This document shows, piece after piece, positions 11,556 to 24,900 of a stretch of 64,000 bases of DNA (position 1 is the stretch's first letter; each line of letters opens with the position of its first letter). Origin of the DNA: Crotophaga sulcirostris (taxonomy: Eukaryota; Chordata; Aves; Cuculiformes; Crotophagidae); contig VYZB01000342.1 in the NCBI GenBank assembly GCA_013397455.1, positions 134,136-198,135 on the forward strand, in the 5' to 3' direction. The notes beneath the pieces are model-generated. The model worked only from the letters and a program-made list of their open reading frames with translations. It searched no databases and was not told the origin of the DNA. Both the position numbers and the translations under genes were made by a program.

Positions 11556-12370
11556 CAGTGGCTTTTCAATGAGGCCAGGAAACACCAGCCCTGGGGTGAG
11601 AACACAGCACCCTATGAGTGGGCGGCTTGAACCTCACCACTCAGGGGGCTGTGTTATTGAAACTCTGCTACAACAGACAAAATCACACTTGGAACAGAGG
11701 AAAAAATACATACATTTAGATTATTTACATACTTTACATCAAGAGGGCAGAAAGACCCACAGAAGGCAGAGGTCGTTACAGACAGTGACAGCACCTTGGC
11801 AATGCTGGACCACAAACCCAGGTATCTCTGGGAAGAGAGTATCAGTCTTCCCAAAGCACCATCTGGCACAGGCAGAGGACAAACCATGCAAGGTTTTCCC
11901 AAGGCCACATTAAAGTATCCAGACCATTAATTTCCAGAATATAAACTGGTTTAAACCGAAAAATATGTTACTTATTTAAGGACCCTGGATGCTGCCATTT
12001 AAGAGAACAGCAAACGCTGGTTTGACAAGTTCAGCAGTTCACAGGTTTTGAAGCACTGTGTTAAATTCTGGCACTTACTTCTTGAAGTCCTTCTCATCTG
12101 TTTTAAACTACTGCATCTGAGCTGTATTAAAAACACATATTCTTTACAAATCACATTTACGCAGCTCATTTTGTAGTACCTGTACTTATTTTTAAAGAAA
12201 TTTTTAGACCAGTTTCAAACTTTTAATGAAGGCTGGCTGATCTTTAAATGAAGCTCTTGATCTTATGAAGTGAAACTTTGATCAATGTTGAAACGCAAAT
12301 AAAAAACCAGTTAAACCATTTTCTTGGTACTCAATGTGATGGTTCAAGTTCCTTACACCATTTTCTCAAG
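11556..12370. other. Intergenic stretch between the INTS2 3' end and the BRIP1 promoter
   Basis: Apart from the CR1 to its left I see no gene here. A secondary polyadenylation hexamer ATTAAA (minus strand) lies at 12222-12227, so INTS2 transcripts could reach this far. The plus-strand open frame covering 11371-11913 begins inside the CR1 and is not a gene. Confidence 0.55.
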
Positions 12371-12798
12371 TTTTCCTTGGAGTTTTTTATTCCATCTTGC
12401 CATGCAAGGCTTTGGAACAGTAGTTCATTTAACTTAAGCAAAGTGCTTCAATCTCAAATTTTTCTCACCCATCATTTTGCTCTTTGTTCAACAAATCAAT
12501 ATTCACTTTTCAGAGTGTTATAAAACCCTTTTGAGCGTTGTCGCAATGCTTCAGAAACCAAGCAAGCCTGAAAATCATGCTCAGTTTCACTGGAAATTAT
12601 TTACTGACCCCATCAACCTCAAAAGTTCTCACTGGAATAAGCCTCTTAAAAGAATTCTTTTCTTTTCAGCCATAGCTGAATCGAATGAATGAAAACCATG
12701 AACTTCTTGTGCTCCAGTTCCTCAATCTACTTCCACAGCTTTCTCCAAATTTAGACACCAGAGATCATGGGACTGGCTACAGTACAATTTTGTTCTTC
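12370..12798 (-). other. INTS2: INTS2 3'UTR (probable)
   Basis: The sequence after the stop is AT-rich and has no other feature. Its lower limit is set by the polyadenylation hexamer at 12386-12391 and is an estimate. Longer transcripts using ATTAAA at 12222-12227 are possible. Confidence 0.6.
12386..12391 (-). terminator. INTS2: INTS2 polyadenylation signal AATAAA (candidate)
   Basis: TTTATT on the plus strand reads AATAAA on the minus strand, about 410 nt after the INTS2 stop. I noticed no other exact AATAAA between the stop and the BRIP1 promoter. Confidence 0.6.
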
Positions 12799-12968
12799 CT
12801 AAACTCCGCTTACGCTCATGTTAATGATTTCAATGATAGTATTTTCAACACACTGGCATAACCGAACATCAGGGTCCGTGCTTGCAATGTCCGTTGAACA
12901 ACTTTTGTTAGATGAATCTTTACAAAGTCCTGACACTTCAAGTGGTTTCTCCTTTAGTTGCTGGAGAC
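12799..12968 (-). CDS. INTS2: INTS2 exon 24 (stop codon)
   Basis: The last coding exon encodes [19 protein letters not shown] through [13 protein letters not shown] and a TAG stop at 12799-12801. The acceptor is TTTCTAG. Confidence 0.95.
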
Positions 12969-15900
12969 CTAGAAAATTAAGTAAAAAGAACAATGTACAT
13001 ATAAAGAAATCAGTATTTTTTAAACTGCTATATTACACCCATAACACAAATATGTCTGCTATGAAATTGCAAATTTGAGCCATCACTATTTCATGCACCA
13101 GGTTTAATGCTGCAAATTATTTTTAGAGGCACTACCACATTTCTTTTTCATTTCCCAACGTCTGACTCCTTTGGGATATCTCGTACTCCCTCTTACTTCT
13201 TCCAACGTAGTATCAGGGAACCTTGTATCACATGAACAGGGCATTTGTCTTTAGACAAGAAAAAAAGAGATATGCTCAAGATCAACTGATACACTTTAAC
13301 AGTTAATTCCTGTTCACACAATCACTGCATGTTTCTCCTATCATGCTCTGTCACGTGTAAGACTTCAGGTAGCTCATTTGACTTTGCATTTCCAACAGAT
13401 TAGGAAGATTTATATGGCCATTATGCCTCAGTTGAGGGGTTGTGTTCTCAAAAGCCAACAGCTTTTACTGACATCTTTCATCCTTAGACTACTATAGCAA
13501 ATTCTGCGCACAACACTTGCATGCAGGGATATATCTGGAAATGATACAAGCAGGGAAATAAAAAAGGGGCAGTACAAAATTTAATAAAAGGAGTATTTCT
13601 GCCTCTTTAGCCTCCAAACTCTCTCCTCCAATACAGTAAATGCACGTGTCCCTATTCCTTCTATATACACAAGACAACAGCAGTAAATTTCATGCTCCAA
13701 CTACACTCCCAACTTCTGAGACATTAACCTAGTTTTGTCCCTTGGACCATAACGCTACTTTTGAAATACAAGGTACTTTACTTACGTGTAATAATTGGGT
13801 CAAAGTCTCTCGTCTGTGTAGCAACATCAGAGGCACAAACTTGTCCTATTTGTATCAGCAGAGACATAATATCCTCATACAAAGGAGGAAAGGCTTGACA
13901 GAATGACACCAAACAAGGCAGGGTCGGCATAAAAAAAGTATAGCGCTTCGACTGGGTTAAAACTATCAAGGAAAAGGAAATGGTTAAGTAAAAAGGAATT
14001 ATTACAAAAATCCAGTCAAGAATTGTTGTTACTTTTACAATCACAATTAATATAGTGGAATTTAGACAAAACTGCATTCAACCTAGACAAATAGTCTTAA
14101 TTCACACAGCAATGTATTTGGGGGTTGCTGGAGCACTTGCCTGTGAGTAGGGTTCCCATCACGTTGATAGCTAAACGAGCCACGCTGAGAGATTTAGGTA
14201 GTGCGTACTGGATGCACAAAAATGAAAGTAACTGGATGGCAAATATCTGTTAAGTAGGTGAAAGGTAAAAGAGGAATAGGTAATAAAGTCACAGATTGCT
14301 TTGCACTTCATAACCAAAGCTCTTCACGGAACTTATTACATAATCCCTGTTTTATCAATTAGGAAATTAAAGCCAGAGAAGCCTTAATAATTGTTATTCT
14401 GAGTTTTTTCTGCTGACATTAAGGAAAAATCCCACACATTTAACATTAATCAAAGTACAAGCGTACTGGTACCCTCCCAGACACAATTTATTCCAACACT
14501 AACGATGAGCAACAAAGTAACACACAATTTACAATATAACCCTTGTAAATGCCGTTTACGGTCTGATTAGTTGAGTGTCTGCTCATCAGCAGTAACAGTA
14601 TTTGAGAAGGGATTATCTAAGAGCAACTACAAAGTTGGCTTGAAACAGAGGAATCTTTAGCCCAACAAATTCCATTTACCTACAACCAGACAAGTATGTA
14701 ATCTCTCCCTGTCAGAGTACAGTAAATGAGGGTCTACAAATTGCTTTAGAAAGTAGTAATAAACAGTAGTAATATTCCCTGGAAAAATACTCCATAGTCA
14801 AACTTTTCATGAGAATGAATAAAATTTTCATCTTAAGGCTGTTTCATCTGTTCTACAGAATATCTTTGCAAAAAAGGTTTTCAAATTTAAACCATCATAG
14901 AAGTTCCTGTAGCTATAAAGTTTCACATAAAAACTAAGTAGGCAAAACTTTTGCCAACTGATTTATACTCAATATAAAGAATGAATAGAAATTATTATTG
15001 AAAGTGCTTTTCTTCATGTTCTTGAACTTAATACTGAAATTCATGAGTATTTCCTGAACAAATGTACAGAGACACATCAGAGGAGTTGTCACAATCCATG
15101 TTTGAAGGGGATTTAAAGGCCGAGCCTTTAATTTAAGGTAAAAGTGCTACAGATAATTACCTTAATAGCCTAGACATGTTAGAACAGGACTTTTTTTAGT
15201 GATCCTTTTATTTTCCTCCCTTAACTGATACTTCATCAAGGTTAACTACTCATAGTAACTCTCAAACTAGATGACTGTACAGTACCTGTTTTTCAAGTTC
15301 AGGCTGGGCAATGAGCTCCGGTATGAAATCCAGACAGATGTGCATCGACGGAATCCCCGCCACTGTTAGTGCCAGCAGTTCACATGGATAACCCTGTGTG
15401 ATTAAGAAAACAGATATGTCAAAGGTGTTTTAAAAACGCTGCTTCAATTAAGATTTTAAATTAGATCTGCACTAATGCTTTTTTCAAAAATAATATACTT
15501 GTAAATCTCTTTTGTTCAGAATAATAAGCAACAGGCCTGTATCCAAAGGCAACAAAAGATAGGTTGGGTGACAAACCCAGGGTCTGAATCAGGTCTTTTA
15601 TTTGCCTAGAAACTCTCCCTCCACTCCCTAAACTAAAGCAGATTGCAGTGACACTTTCCTTCTGTCTTTCCTGTGTTCCAAACTTGCTTATTCCGTGACT
15701 TTCCATTATGACTTTTTTAAAGTCATTCAATCAGTTCCAGGTCAAGGCAAATAAACTCCTCTTAATGACACTGCCATCTGGCAATGAGCAATTTAACACA
15801 CACTAAAACCACATTCAGAGTAAAAAATTTGCTCATCTTTCCCTTCTTCTTTTTTGAAGGCCTACAGCTGCTTTGGTAGGGGCAACCTTCCTCCTTCCAC

Positions 15901-18900
15901 TCTAAAGAGATAAACTGTGCCCTAACAAAAAGGAAATATAAGAAGATGTTTACATTTGAAGCCAAATCACAGTTCTGCATAATCATATACTAATTTAAAA
16001 ACATGACCAGAAAAAAGTAACCCACAAAAGATGTGGAATAAGTAATTGTAAGATGATTAGACCTGTTTTTTCCTTGGCCTAGAATGGACAAACTCTTTTG
16101 GTACAGAAAAGGGCACAGGCACAAAGCGTGTGTTTAATAATAAGGAATAGGCATGGTTTAACTGCTCCCTTCTCAGCTACAACACAGAGCCCGAACACTG
16201 AAATCCGGAGGAAATGTAGGTACTGCAAATTTGCTGAGACAGGAAGCAGAAAAGTGGGCCATAATAATTTCTAAAAAGCAAACCAGCCCCATTCAAAATC
16301 CTTTGACCACTTCATTTGGCTCGCTCTTAACCAGAGAAACCATGGAAGAACTGAAATAGTGCAAAGCAGACCTGGAAATGAACGAGCTTGACGATGTTGG
16401 GATCAGCTATATACATCTGATGCAGCAGACAGCAGATCAGACACTGGACCTCTCGAAGATTACAGAGCAAGCTATCTTCTTCTTCTTCTTCGAGTTCAGG
16501 ACTCTTAGAGCCTGTGGTACTATGAACACTCTTTAGCAAACTGTGGGTATTACTGCTCTGGGTTTTCTCATCTTCTGTAGGTAAGCAGATCTCCAGAAGA
16601 ATCTGTACAGCAGCACTGTCCTGTGAAGAATATAAGCAACAGGGCATGTATGAGAAACTCCAGCAAAATCTAAGAAATCAAACACAAAATAATGATCATT
16701 GAAGAAACGGAAGACTGTCAGGTGGCTGATTTCTAGCTATAGATTTTTTTATGCAGGATAAAACCAGCTCAGTTCAAGAATCACAAATCCTGTAGAACAT
16801 TAAAAAAACCCCAACACTTCAACAAGAACTCCCATCACATCAAGCTAAGCAAGGTAACCATCCTTCAGCCTCACACTTTACAATGCTGGCTGCTTCTCAA
16901 ATAACACAGTTCAAACAATCACGCACAGCTCTGTCACATTTATTCCTGTTTTACTGCTCCAAATATAAGTGTAGAAAGAGCCTCTGGATAACATAATCAA
17001 CAAGGAAAAAGGGCTAGTAAGCAGAACTCTTCTGTTCTAACTATCAAAGCAGTTAAACAACACAATGCTTCAGACTAGAAAACAGAAGACTGAAAATATT
17101 TAACTAACTGAACACAGAGGCATTTTTTTGTGGTATCAGAAGTCAGTAAAAAAAAAAAAAGTAAAAAGGTCTCGTTTTAAATTTCCTGTTTCTATATTTC
17201 TATGTTATCATTGCTTTTCCTCACATAATTTAATATCCATCACTTCTCCCTTACCTGAGCAGCAAGCAATGCATTTTTTAATTCTTCTCTTGTAACTTCT
17301 GGGGCCTCTGGACCCATTGCATTGTTTTGGGACGGCCTAATGTCCTGCTCTGCTGTTTCTTTTAGGTGAGAATTGAGGAAAGCTTTTGAAGCAAGAAGAT
17401 ACCCATTCAACATGTGCAAAGTTATATCCATCAGAGGAGGACTCCTGGTATGGGAATACATGATAAAATAAAGGCATTCAGTAGGCAGCACAATAAGACA
17501 GTACTAATATGAACAAATTAAAAGTGCTCTTCAAAGATTTGGTTGCAGACTGGTTCACACTAAAGCTGTTTTCCGTAATACAGCAAAACACTAAAGGTCA
17601 TTTTAGTGACCTCCTGCTGCCCTGCCATCCAGTCCCACTTCTCTCACACACATGTGTACACATACACTCCACAAAACCAAGGAATGCTGAAGAGGTTGAT
17701 TTCTGATGAACAAAGGAAACCTGAAAAGTGTCAGTTGTATGTGAAATAAGGAAGAATAATTATTTGAATCATGGGGAAAAATGAGGCGATGAGCTCTGAA
17801 CTGCCTCCACAATACTAAGATGGCTCTTTTTAAATCACACTGCATTATAAATCTCCTTAACAATTTCAGAAACGAAGGATTTTCAATTTGCACCCAGGGC
17901 TGAAGGGACATACATTTAAATATTTCACCTACGGGTTGGGGATTAAACATGGCATCAACAGAAACTTGAAGTCTAGCAGAGCTGTAGCAACTCAAATGAA
18001 AATTGGATTCACAGCTCAATTGCTAAAAGGCAAGGGGGGACAGAAGCACGCAAACAAGAACATGAAGAACAAATCAAGTTGACTATTAGCCATTTATTAT
18101 GAACAGAAGGATAGTAAAAAAGTCAAAAAATAAACCAAAACTGACAGAAAATGTGAAGAAGAATAGCCCCTAGCTTTGTTCCCTGTGTAAAGCACATTTA
18201 AAATTATTAACCGTATCTGTTTAGGATAACAGATGTAATTTTCTTCATTACTATGAAAAAGCAAAGATATAATTTACAAATTCTGATTTATTGTTCGCAT
18301 TATTTCTTACTCTCCTTAAAAGCTGGCCCACTGCTATCAATTATGATAATTCTCACTACTAAAATTCCCAGCTTATTCTTGTGCATTAGAGCCATAAAGC
18401 AGCATTACACACTCTGTCATCACTAACATCTAGAGAAACTCATTTCTAAGCACTGCTAATGGACTTCCTTGAGAAATTAAGCAAATCCACCTTTGTCATA
18501 GCCATCAAGCACCCACTGGCAGAGACTGCTACCCAAAAAGATGGAAAACCTACAGGCCCATGAGGGATGGCAAAAGGCAGTGTGATGCTACAGCTACAAC
18601 CTTGACCACCACCACCCCCACGTGGCAGCAGCCATTTTAAGCATGCTGCAATGTCTACTTAGAACAAAAGCACACACAAATCTAAAATGGATGGGCTACG
18701 TACAAATTCCAAAGTTTCCAAAATAGAACAGGGGGTAAGGTTGTCCAACAAGACACACAGCTGGATGGTACGACAAGCCGACACAGCAGGCACAGCTCAC
18801 TCACTCCTCAGACCAACGAGTCTCATACAAAATAGATGGAACTTAGAAGCTCTTATGATCAGTTTCAAAATATGTTTTGAAGTAGTGAAAGCTTTTACAA

Positions 18901-21900
18901 ATTTTCTGTGAGACACCTTCATGTTTAGTATTCATGATGTATCAATGGAAGACCCACAGAACATAAAAGCTGAAGGAGGGAGACACTTACCTAAGAACTC
19001 TCTGATCACATCTTAGTACAATCAAAGGATCAATCATCAGGTCGTTCTGAGTGTATTTCTGCTGTCGGACTGTTTTTACTGAAGGCTGCAGAGCATTAAC
19101 AGTCATCACCCACAACCTAAAACGAGATTATTTTCATTATTTTTTAATTAGATATATTTTTATATAGTTATATATTTTATATTATTTATATATAGAGAGA
19201 TATAATATTTTTTAACTAAAGAATCAGGATCACATAAACACCTAGTCACTCACTTATTTCAATTAGTTCACTTTTTCTAGGCCTATCAAGAAGCAAAACC
19301 CTCATGATTCATTTGCTACCCTTGAAGTTAACAAAGATACAGTTAACTTATATTCAGTGGAACTACAGCAAACTGTTCTTTACTGCAACAGAGTATCCTC
19401 AGAAAAGTGACAATCTTACCAAAGTGATTCCATGTTTCAGCAGCAATTTGTCACACACAATGTCACTATAAAACTGTTCTCCTATATTTTAAGCAAACTG
19501 GTGAGTTTCTTTCCCCTGAGAACAAGTACCCCCATCCTTTAAATGCAAAAGTCAAAAACTTCAACAAAGCAAAAAACAAGGCAACTCCAAAACATTCTAG
19601 CGAGTCACAATCTCCCATTTCCCAGACAAAGGCACTGTATTGTTATTTTTGAATGAGAAAGTGGCATTCCACCTACCTGCAACAATAAAGAGAACCATGT
19701 TTTGAGCCTACCTTCTTGGCATCACAGTGTTCAGAACCATCCATAGTTTGTTGACAGTCTGAAGAATCCTCCGAGGGACTCCAGTATTCAGCAAGCGATT
19801 CATATTCGATGTCAATACTTCTGCATATGGGATCAATTCACCAGCTGAGAGAAGTGTTAGATGTTCCAAGATCTGCATCAGTTGTGTATGATTTCCAGGC
19901 AGCATGGAAAATGCTGTAAAATAAAGACAATGGGATCTTGGTAAAACTGGATTTCTGACATTTCTTCCGACTTGGTAGCAGAACAGTTTTATTATTACAA
20001 ATGCAGTACAAATTAACTAAATTGCTACACACTTCAAATTCATGGTACTCCAACCAGTTTGGAAAGACCGCTGCTTACTTCAAATTAAGTTATTTACCTT
20101 CTTGGAGCTGTTTGGGAGAGTGATTCTTGGCCATGTTTGTAAGAAGCATCCTCCTCAGTAAGGCATCAGTGCCCGTGATGTGTTCCTCACAGATCCAGTC
20201 CTCCACAATGCAGAGGTGTGGATAATTAGTTGCAAGAAGGCGTAACAGTGCAGAATGCAAGCCTTTAGGGGTATGAAGAAAGTACACATCTTAGATTTGA
20301 ATAGCTACATTTTTCACCTGAACGTGTTTGTGCCTATCATTTCAATAACAGACCTTAACCAAAAAGTTCAACAAGTTTGCGTGTTTGTAGCCCAATATTC
20401 TAACTCCAACAGAAAGGAAAAGTTACCTTTTGGAAAGGTGTGAGGAACCTATAGTAACCCTTAAACTCGGTCTGGAATAATTCTAAATTCTCAGGGAATT
20501 CCTACTTTAAAATCTAACTGAGACCTACTCCAAAAAGAACTGCTTTCCTCAAACTTTCCCACTACTACTCTTCAAAAATATCCATACTCTCACTAGTTGC
20601 TACTGACAGGTTTTACAAGAAAAAGGAAGGCACACTATGAAACAGACAGCAGCAACAGAGCTGGAAACACACTTCAACTTCCACACAGACGTACCTCCCA
20701 GTTCCTGCTGCAGCCCCTGTGCCTGCCGGATGAGGTATTTGATTGGAATCTGATCCATTAATGCTGAGGAGTAAGACTTGGGCTTTTTCTGCATGGCAGC
20801 TATAAGGGAACAGGACAAGAAACCACGCGTAACAGTTAAGAGTTGGAATAAATTATTTTCCCAACTGAATCAATGAAGCAAATGTAAAGCACAGTTGTCT
20901 CTATATTATCTAGGTTAAAGAGAGAAAATCCCAGATAAACACCTCATTCCTGTTAAGAATATTAAATCAAGCTCTTCAGGAAGCCATTTCTGTGAACGTT
21001 TCCATCTAAAGCTTTTCCTGGCATTTACATTTTATCGTAACATCTCCATGCTCTCTTTGAGCAAGTCCAACTGATTTTGAGATCACAGCACAAATCTGCA
21101 CTTTCTTCATTCAAGGTTTTTATTCTTAAATAACCTGGTTATCAGTTGGTACATAGAATTCAACTGCTGGCACACAGAAAACCCTGAGTGAGGTGGAAGT
21201 TATAAAGTAGGAAGAACTGTTAATTGACGTTACAGTATTGCTGGTAACTTTTTGGTTAGCTTGGACCTTTTTTTTAATCTGGAAAATAAAACTACAGGGT
21301 TTTAACAGAAACTTTATCTCCTGAATTTCTACAGCAATGCTCTATTTATTACAAGAATCTACACTTTTTATGCTTGAATTTGACAGCAATATGAACTTTG
21401 GTTATTGCAAGAATTCACCTCTTTGCATTTAATTTTCAGTTAATCTGTTTCCCACTGATGCACTCGCACGTACCCAGTATCTTTGTGTTTGCCAGAAGTG
21501 CGTCTTCGTATGAGAGGACATAGTAGAGGACAAGCAATTGTGTTGTGATGCTGTATCGTTGAGCAAGACGAGTATTTTCTCCCTATATATAAAACCACAT
21601 ATAAAGGTCATGTTGCATTCCTAGAGAAGTTAGAACAAAACTTTGGATTTACCCACAAATGTGAAGAAAGATTAGGCAGAAGCTTTGTTTAAAAATATCA
21701 ATCCTTATCAGGTCCAAACTGATAACTCTCCTCTTTTTTTTCTAAAAGAGCTTCAAATGTAAAATGTATTTTTGATATCTTGGGACACTCACCAAATACT
21801 GAACCACATGTTCACATTAAAGTACATGAAAGAAGCGAACAAATCCTTTACCCCAGAGAGTCCTTGAAAAACATTCAGTATCTCCTGTTCCGTGACAGGT

Positions 21901-24900
21901 TGATTTGTGGCCTCTGGGTTGGATTTAGATGCAGGAGTAAGAATAGAGTTAATGTAGACATCAATAAGAGGAAGCAGCTGAGGATGGAGTGGAGTGGTGG
22001 TTTCACAGAGCTGCCGATAGATCCAATCCTAGAAAAAAACATGCCATTATAGGTTCAGTGTCAAAGCTGGAGGGCAATTTTGTTTTTGTCTGCAAGTACG
22101 TTCCCGTTTAACTAGTTACAAAAAGTGAAACAGAATGAGGTTTAGACTTTGGAAATGGTAATACCAGACCTGAGCTGGGCCTGGTCACAAGCTGGGTATG
22201 CTGGACCCTGCTCTGTACAGACCCATCAATAAAACTCATCCTGGCTAGAAATATCATTCTGATTAAGATTTATATTAAGCCCATACAGGGAGAGAGAGGT
22301 AAGTTACTTATTATTTTTACCTTCACTAAATTGTGGTCTCTGGATTATGGAGGTAAACATGGGTAACCTAATTTAATACACAGTTCCTTCTTAAATTACA
22401 TTGTAATAGGCTCTAAGATTCATGAAGAACTCTGTTCCTAGAATTGAACCAAAAAACCAGCCTGCAAAACCTAGTAAACATTCAAAATTCTAAACAGAAA
22501 CAAAATGATGGTCATACCTTAATGGATACTTTGTGCTTGGTGAATGATCGACTTTTTAAAAGCTGGTAAATGCAATGAATGGGTAAAAACCCAGTAATGT
22601 TGGCACTGAGATTCCCTGTAACAGGTACGCGAACTGCATGGGCCGTAACAACCTACAAGAAAGTTATTATTAACAACAAAAATACCACAAATATTCACCT
22701 TATCACAATGCAGAAGCACAAGGTGACAAAGTCACACAGCTACTTTCTTTCTGGCATCGAGTTATATTTGGTTGTTTGGAAGCTGAAGAACTTTTTAATG
22801 TAGTTTAATACAGTGTGTGTAAAACTGCAGCACATGTACTACACTTGTGAATGATTCCTGGCTACTGCAAAACATAATCTTACAGTAGACAATTATTCTC
22901 CTTTGCTTCTCCATTACTTAAAAAAGCCAAGTGTTCAAAAAGCATAATCAGATCAGAATACAAAAAGAGTGAGCCAAGGCTGTTCAGTGCCAGCAGGGCT
23001 TGGATTCTTCTTGCAGGTCACACTGGAGTGATGATAGAAGAAAGAAAAAAAGGAAGAAACAAAGGAAAAAACCCCACCCCTTTAGACTTAAAATACCTGT
23101 TCAGTGAAAATCTCCTGTGTGAAGATGGTCTTCATTCTGCTGAGTGAGCTGGGCTTGATAACAATCTGAAACAAAGAACAAAGTACTTGTAATTTTAAGT
23201 TCTAGCCTTCTATAAATCAGTATTGCAGATTTATTTTATAAACTGTTAACCTTTAACGTTTTAACCTTGTCTTCACTGGAATACCAGGAAAACATTCACA
23301 TCTATACTTCAAATGTAAAACAAAAATGTTTTCAAATGTCAAAAGATCATAACTCCCTTTCTGGGAGTGAAAGACTCATCTTTCTGATCCTAAAAGCTAC
23401 CTACCTGCCTTTTACATTTGATGAAACGCTGTTTCATGACAGGAAATTGAAGGCAAGCCTCCCTGAGTAATTTTCAGCAACTAATTACTACATATATAGA
23501 TATTTCTTTAAACTCTTTAAGAAAAAAGTTTGCAGCTCAGTTTGGAAACTACTTAAATTAGTCTTCTAAAAAAGGTAATTTCTTGCAAATAATGACTTCA
23601 GTAAATCAGAACTGTCTGAAGACATTTTTACGATAACATTCCACTGTAGCAAAGGCATGCACAATGTAATGTTTTTCTAGAGACACTAATTTGGTTTTGC
23701 TAGTATACTTAAAGCAAATGCACAGTAAAAAATGGGTAACTAAAGTTCTTCATATCAAAAAAAAGTAAATGTAAGGGTGTAAAATTAACTTTTTACTGCA
23801 TAGTTAACAGAGAAATGTATTTGCTAGAAACAGTTCAGGGTTTACCTTCATTCCCAAGGTGGAGCAGACCAAATCAATGATAGCACTGAGCTGATTACTA
23901 TGGAAATACATGGCTACCAAGAGAAGCATCTCCCCAAAAGAAGCAGACACGCCAGAAATGCTAATGATAACAAAGAGGAAGAGTTAATTTCCAACAGGAC
24001 TTAAGTAAATGTGAGACTACTGGAATCATTAAAAATCTGCTCTCACCTTTCAAAGTAAGCTTCTTCCTTTATCATCCAACTAAGCCACATTACCATGAGT
24101 TGCTCCTGTTCTGGGGTGCTGCACAAAGAAAATCCATAAAAGATACTTTTCCCAGGAAATACTGCTAATTTTACTAACAATTCCTAGCAGAAAAGCCAGT
24201 ATTTGAGGAATCTTAAGCCACGAGACTCTCTGTCACTTTTACTTTAGTGTCCAACAGCTGATAAAGCACTGATGTTTGGTACAAACTTCAGCCCAACTGT
24301 AGGGCAACTTCCTGTCTTGAATGTACACAGCAGAACATTGCATCTGTTAAACATCTATGTTTCTACTCTTTTGAACAGGGTCTTTAAAGAATTTAGAAAA
24401 AAACTTGTTCAATGGAAAAGTGAACTAGTAAGGCTCACCTTAGCCTTCAAAACCATTCCAATCAAAGCTAATGCTGATGCTCCCCTCCCAAAAGATTTGC
24501 CTACAACCAGTAGGGAGACCAGAGTGGAATATCAATTTGTATAAAAAAGTAGGGAGAGAAAAATTGTGCAGCTTATTGCTCTAACAGTACTAAAACAGTG
24601 TTATCATTGCAAAGCTTCTCCTTTACTGAGAGGTACCTGACAAGAGTGGAGAAGGCCAGGAGCATGCAAAAGGAGAGAGAGACAAAGCGAACACCAGCTG
24701 GAGTTGCAGGAGGCCGGCTGGTCATCAGCTGCAGTAGCTGCTCAGCTTCTTCATCAGTTGGCCTGAATAGGACAGGAAAAAACAGAGCCCACGCTTCTAA
24801 CTTAAAAGAGAAGAGATTTCTCATCTCACCAGAATGGTTAAAGATTACATCTTCTCTGTAACTGAATCTGTCTAACAAGTTGCCATCAATAAATGAGCAC

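Noticed and set aside
11371..11913. 180-codon plus-strand frame
   Set aside because: Its first half is translated CR1 sequence and the rest is intergenic. Almost the same peptide appears at the other CR1 copy, which confirms a repeat origin.
17603..18019. 138-codon minus-strand frame in an INTS2 intron
   Set aside because: It lacks splice signals that fit INTS2 phase and resembles no known protein. Length alone is within chance for this much intron.
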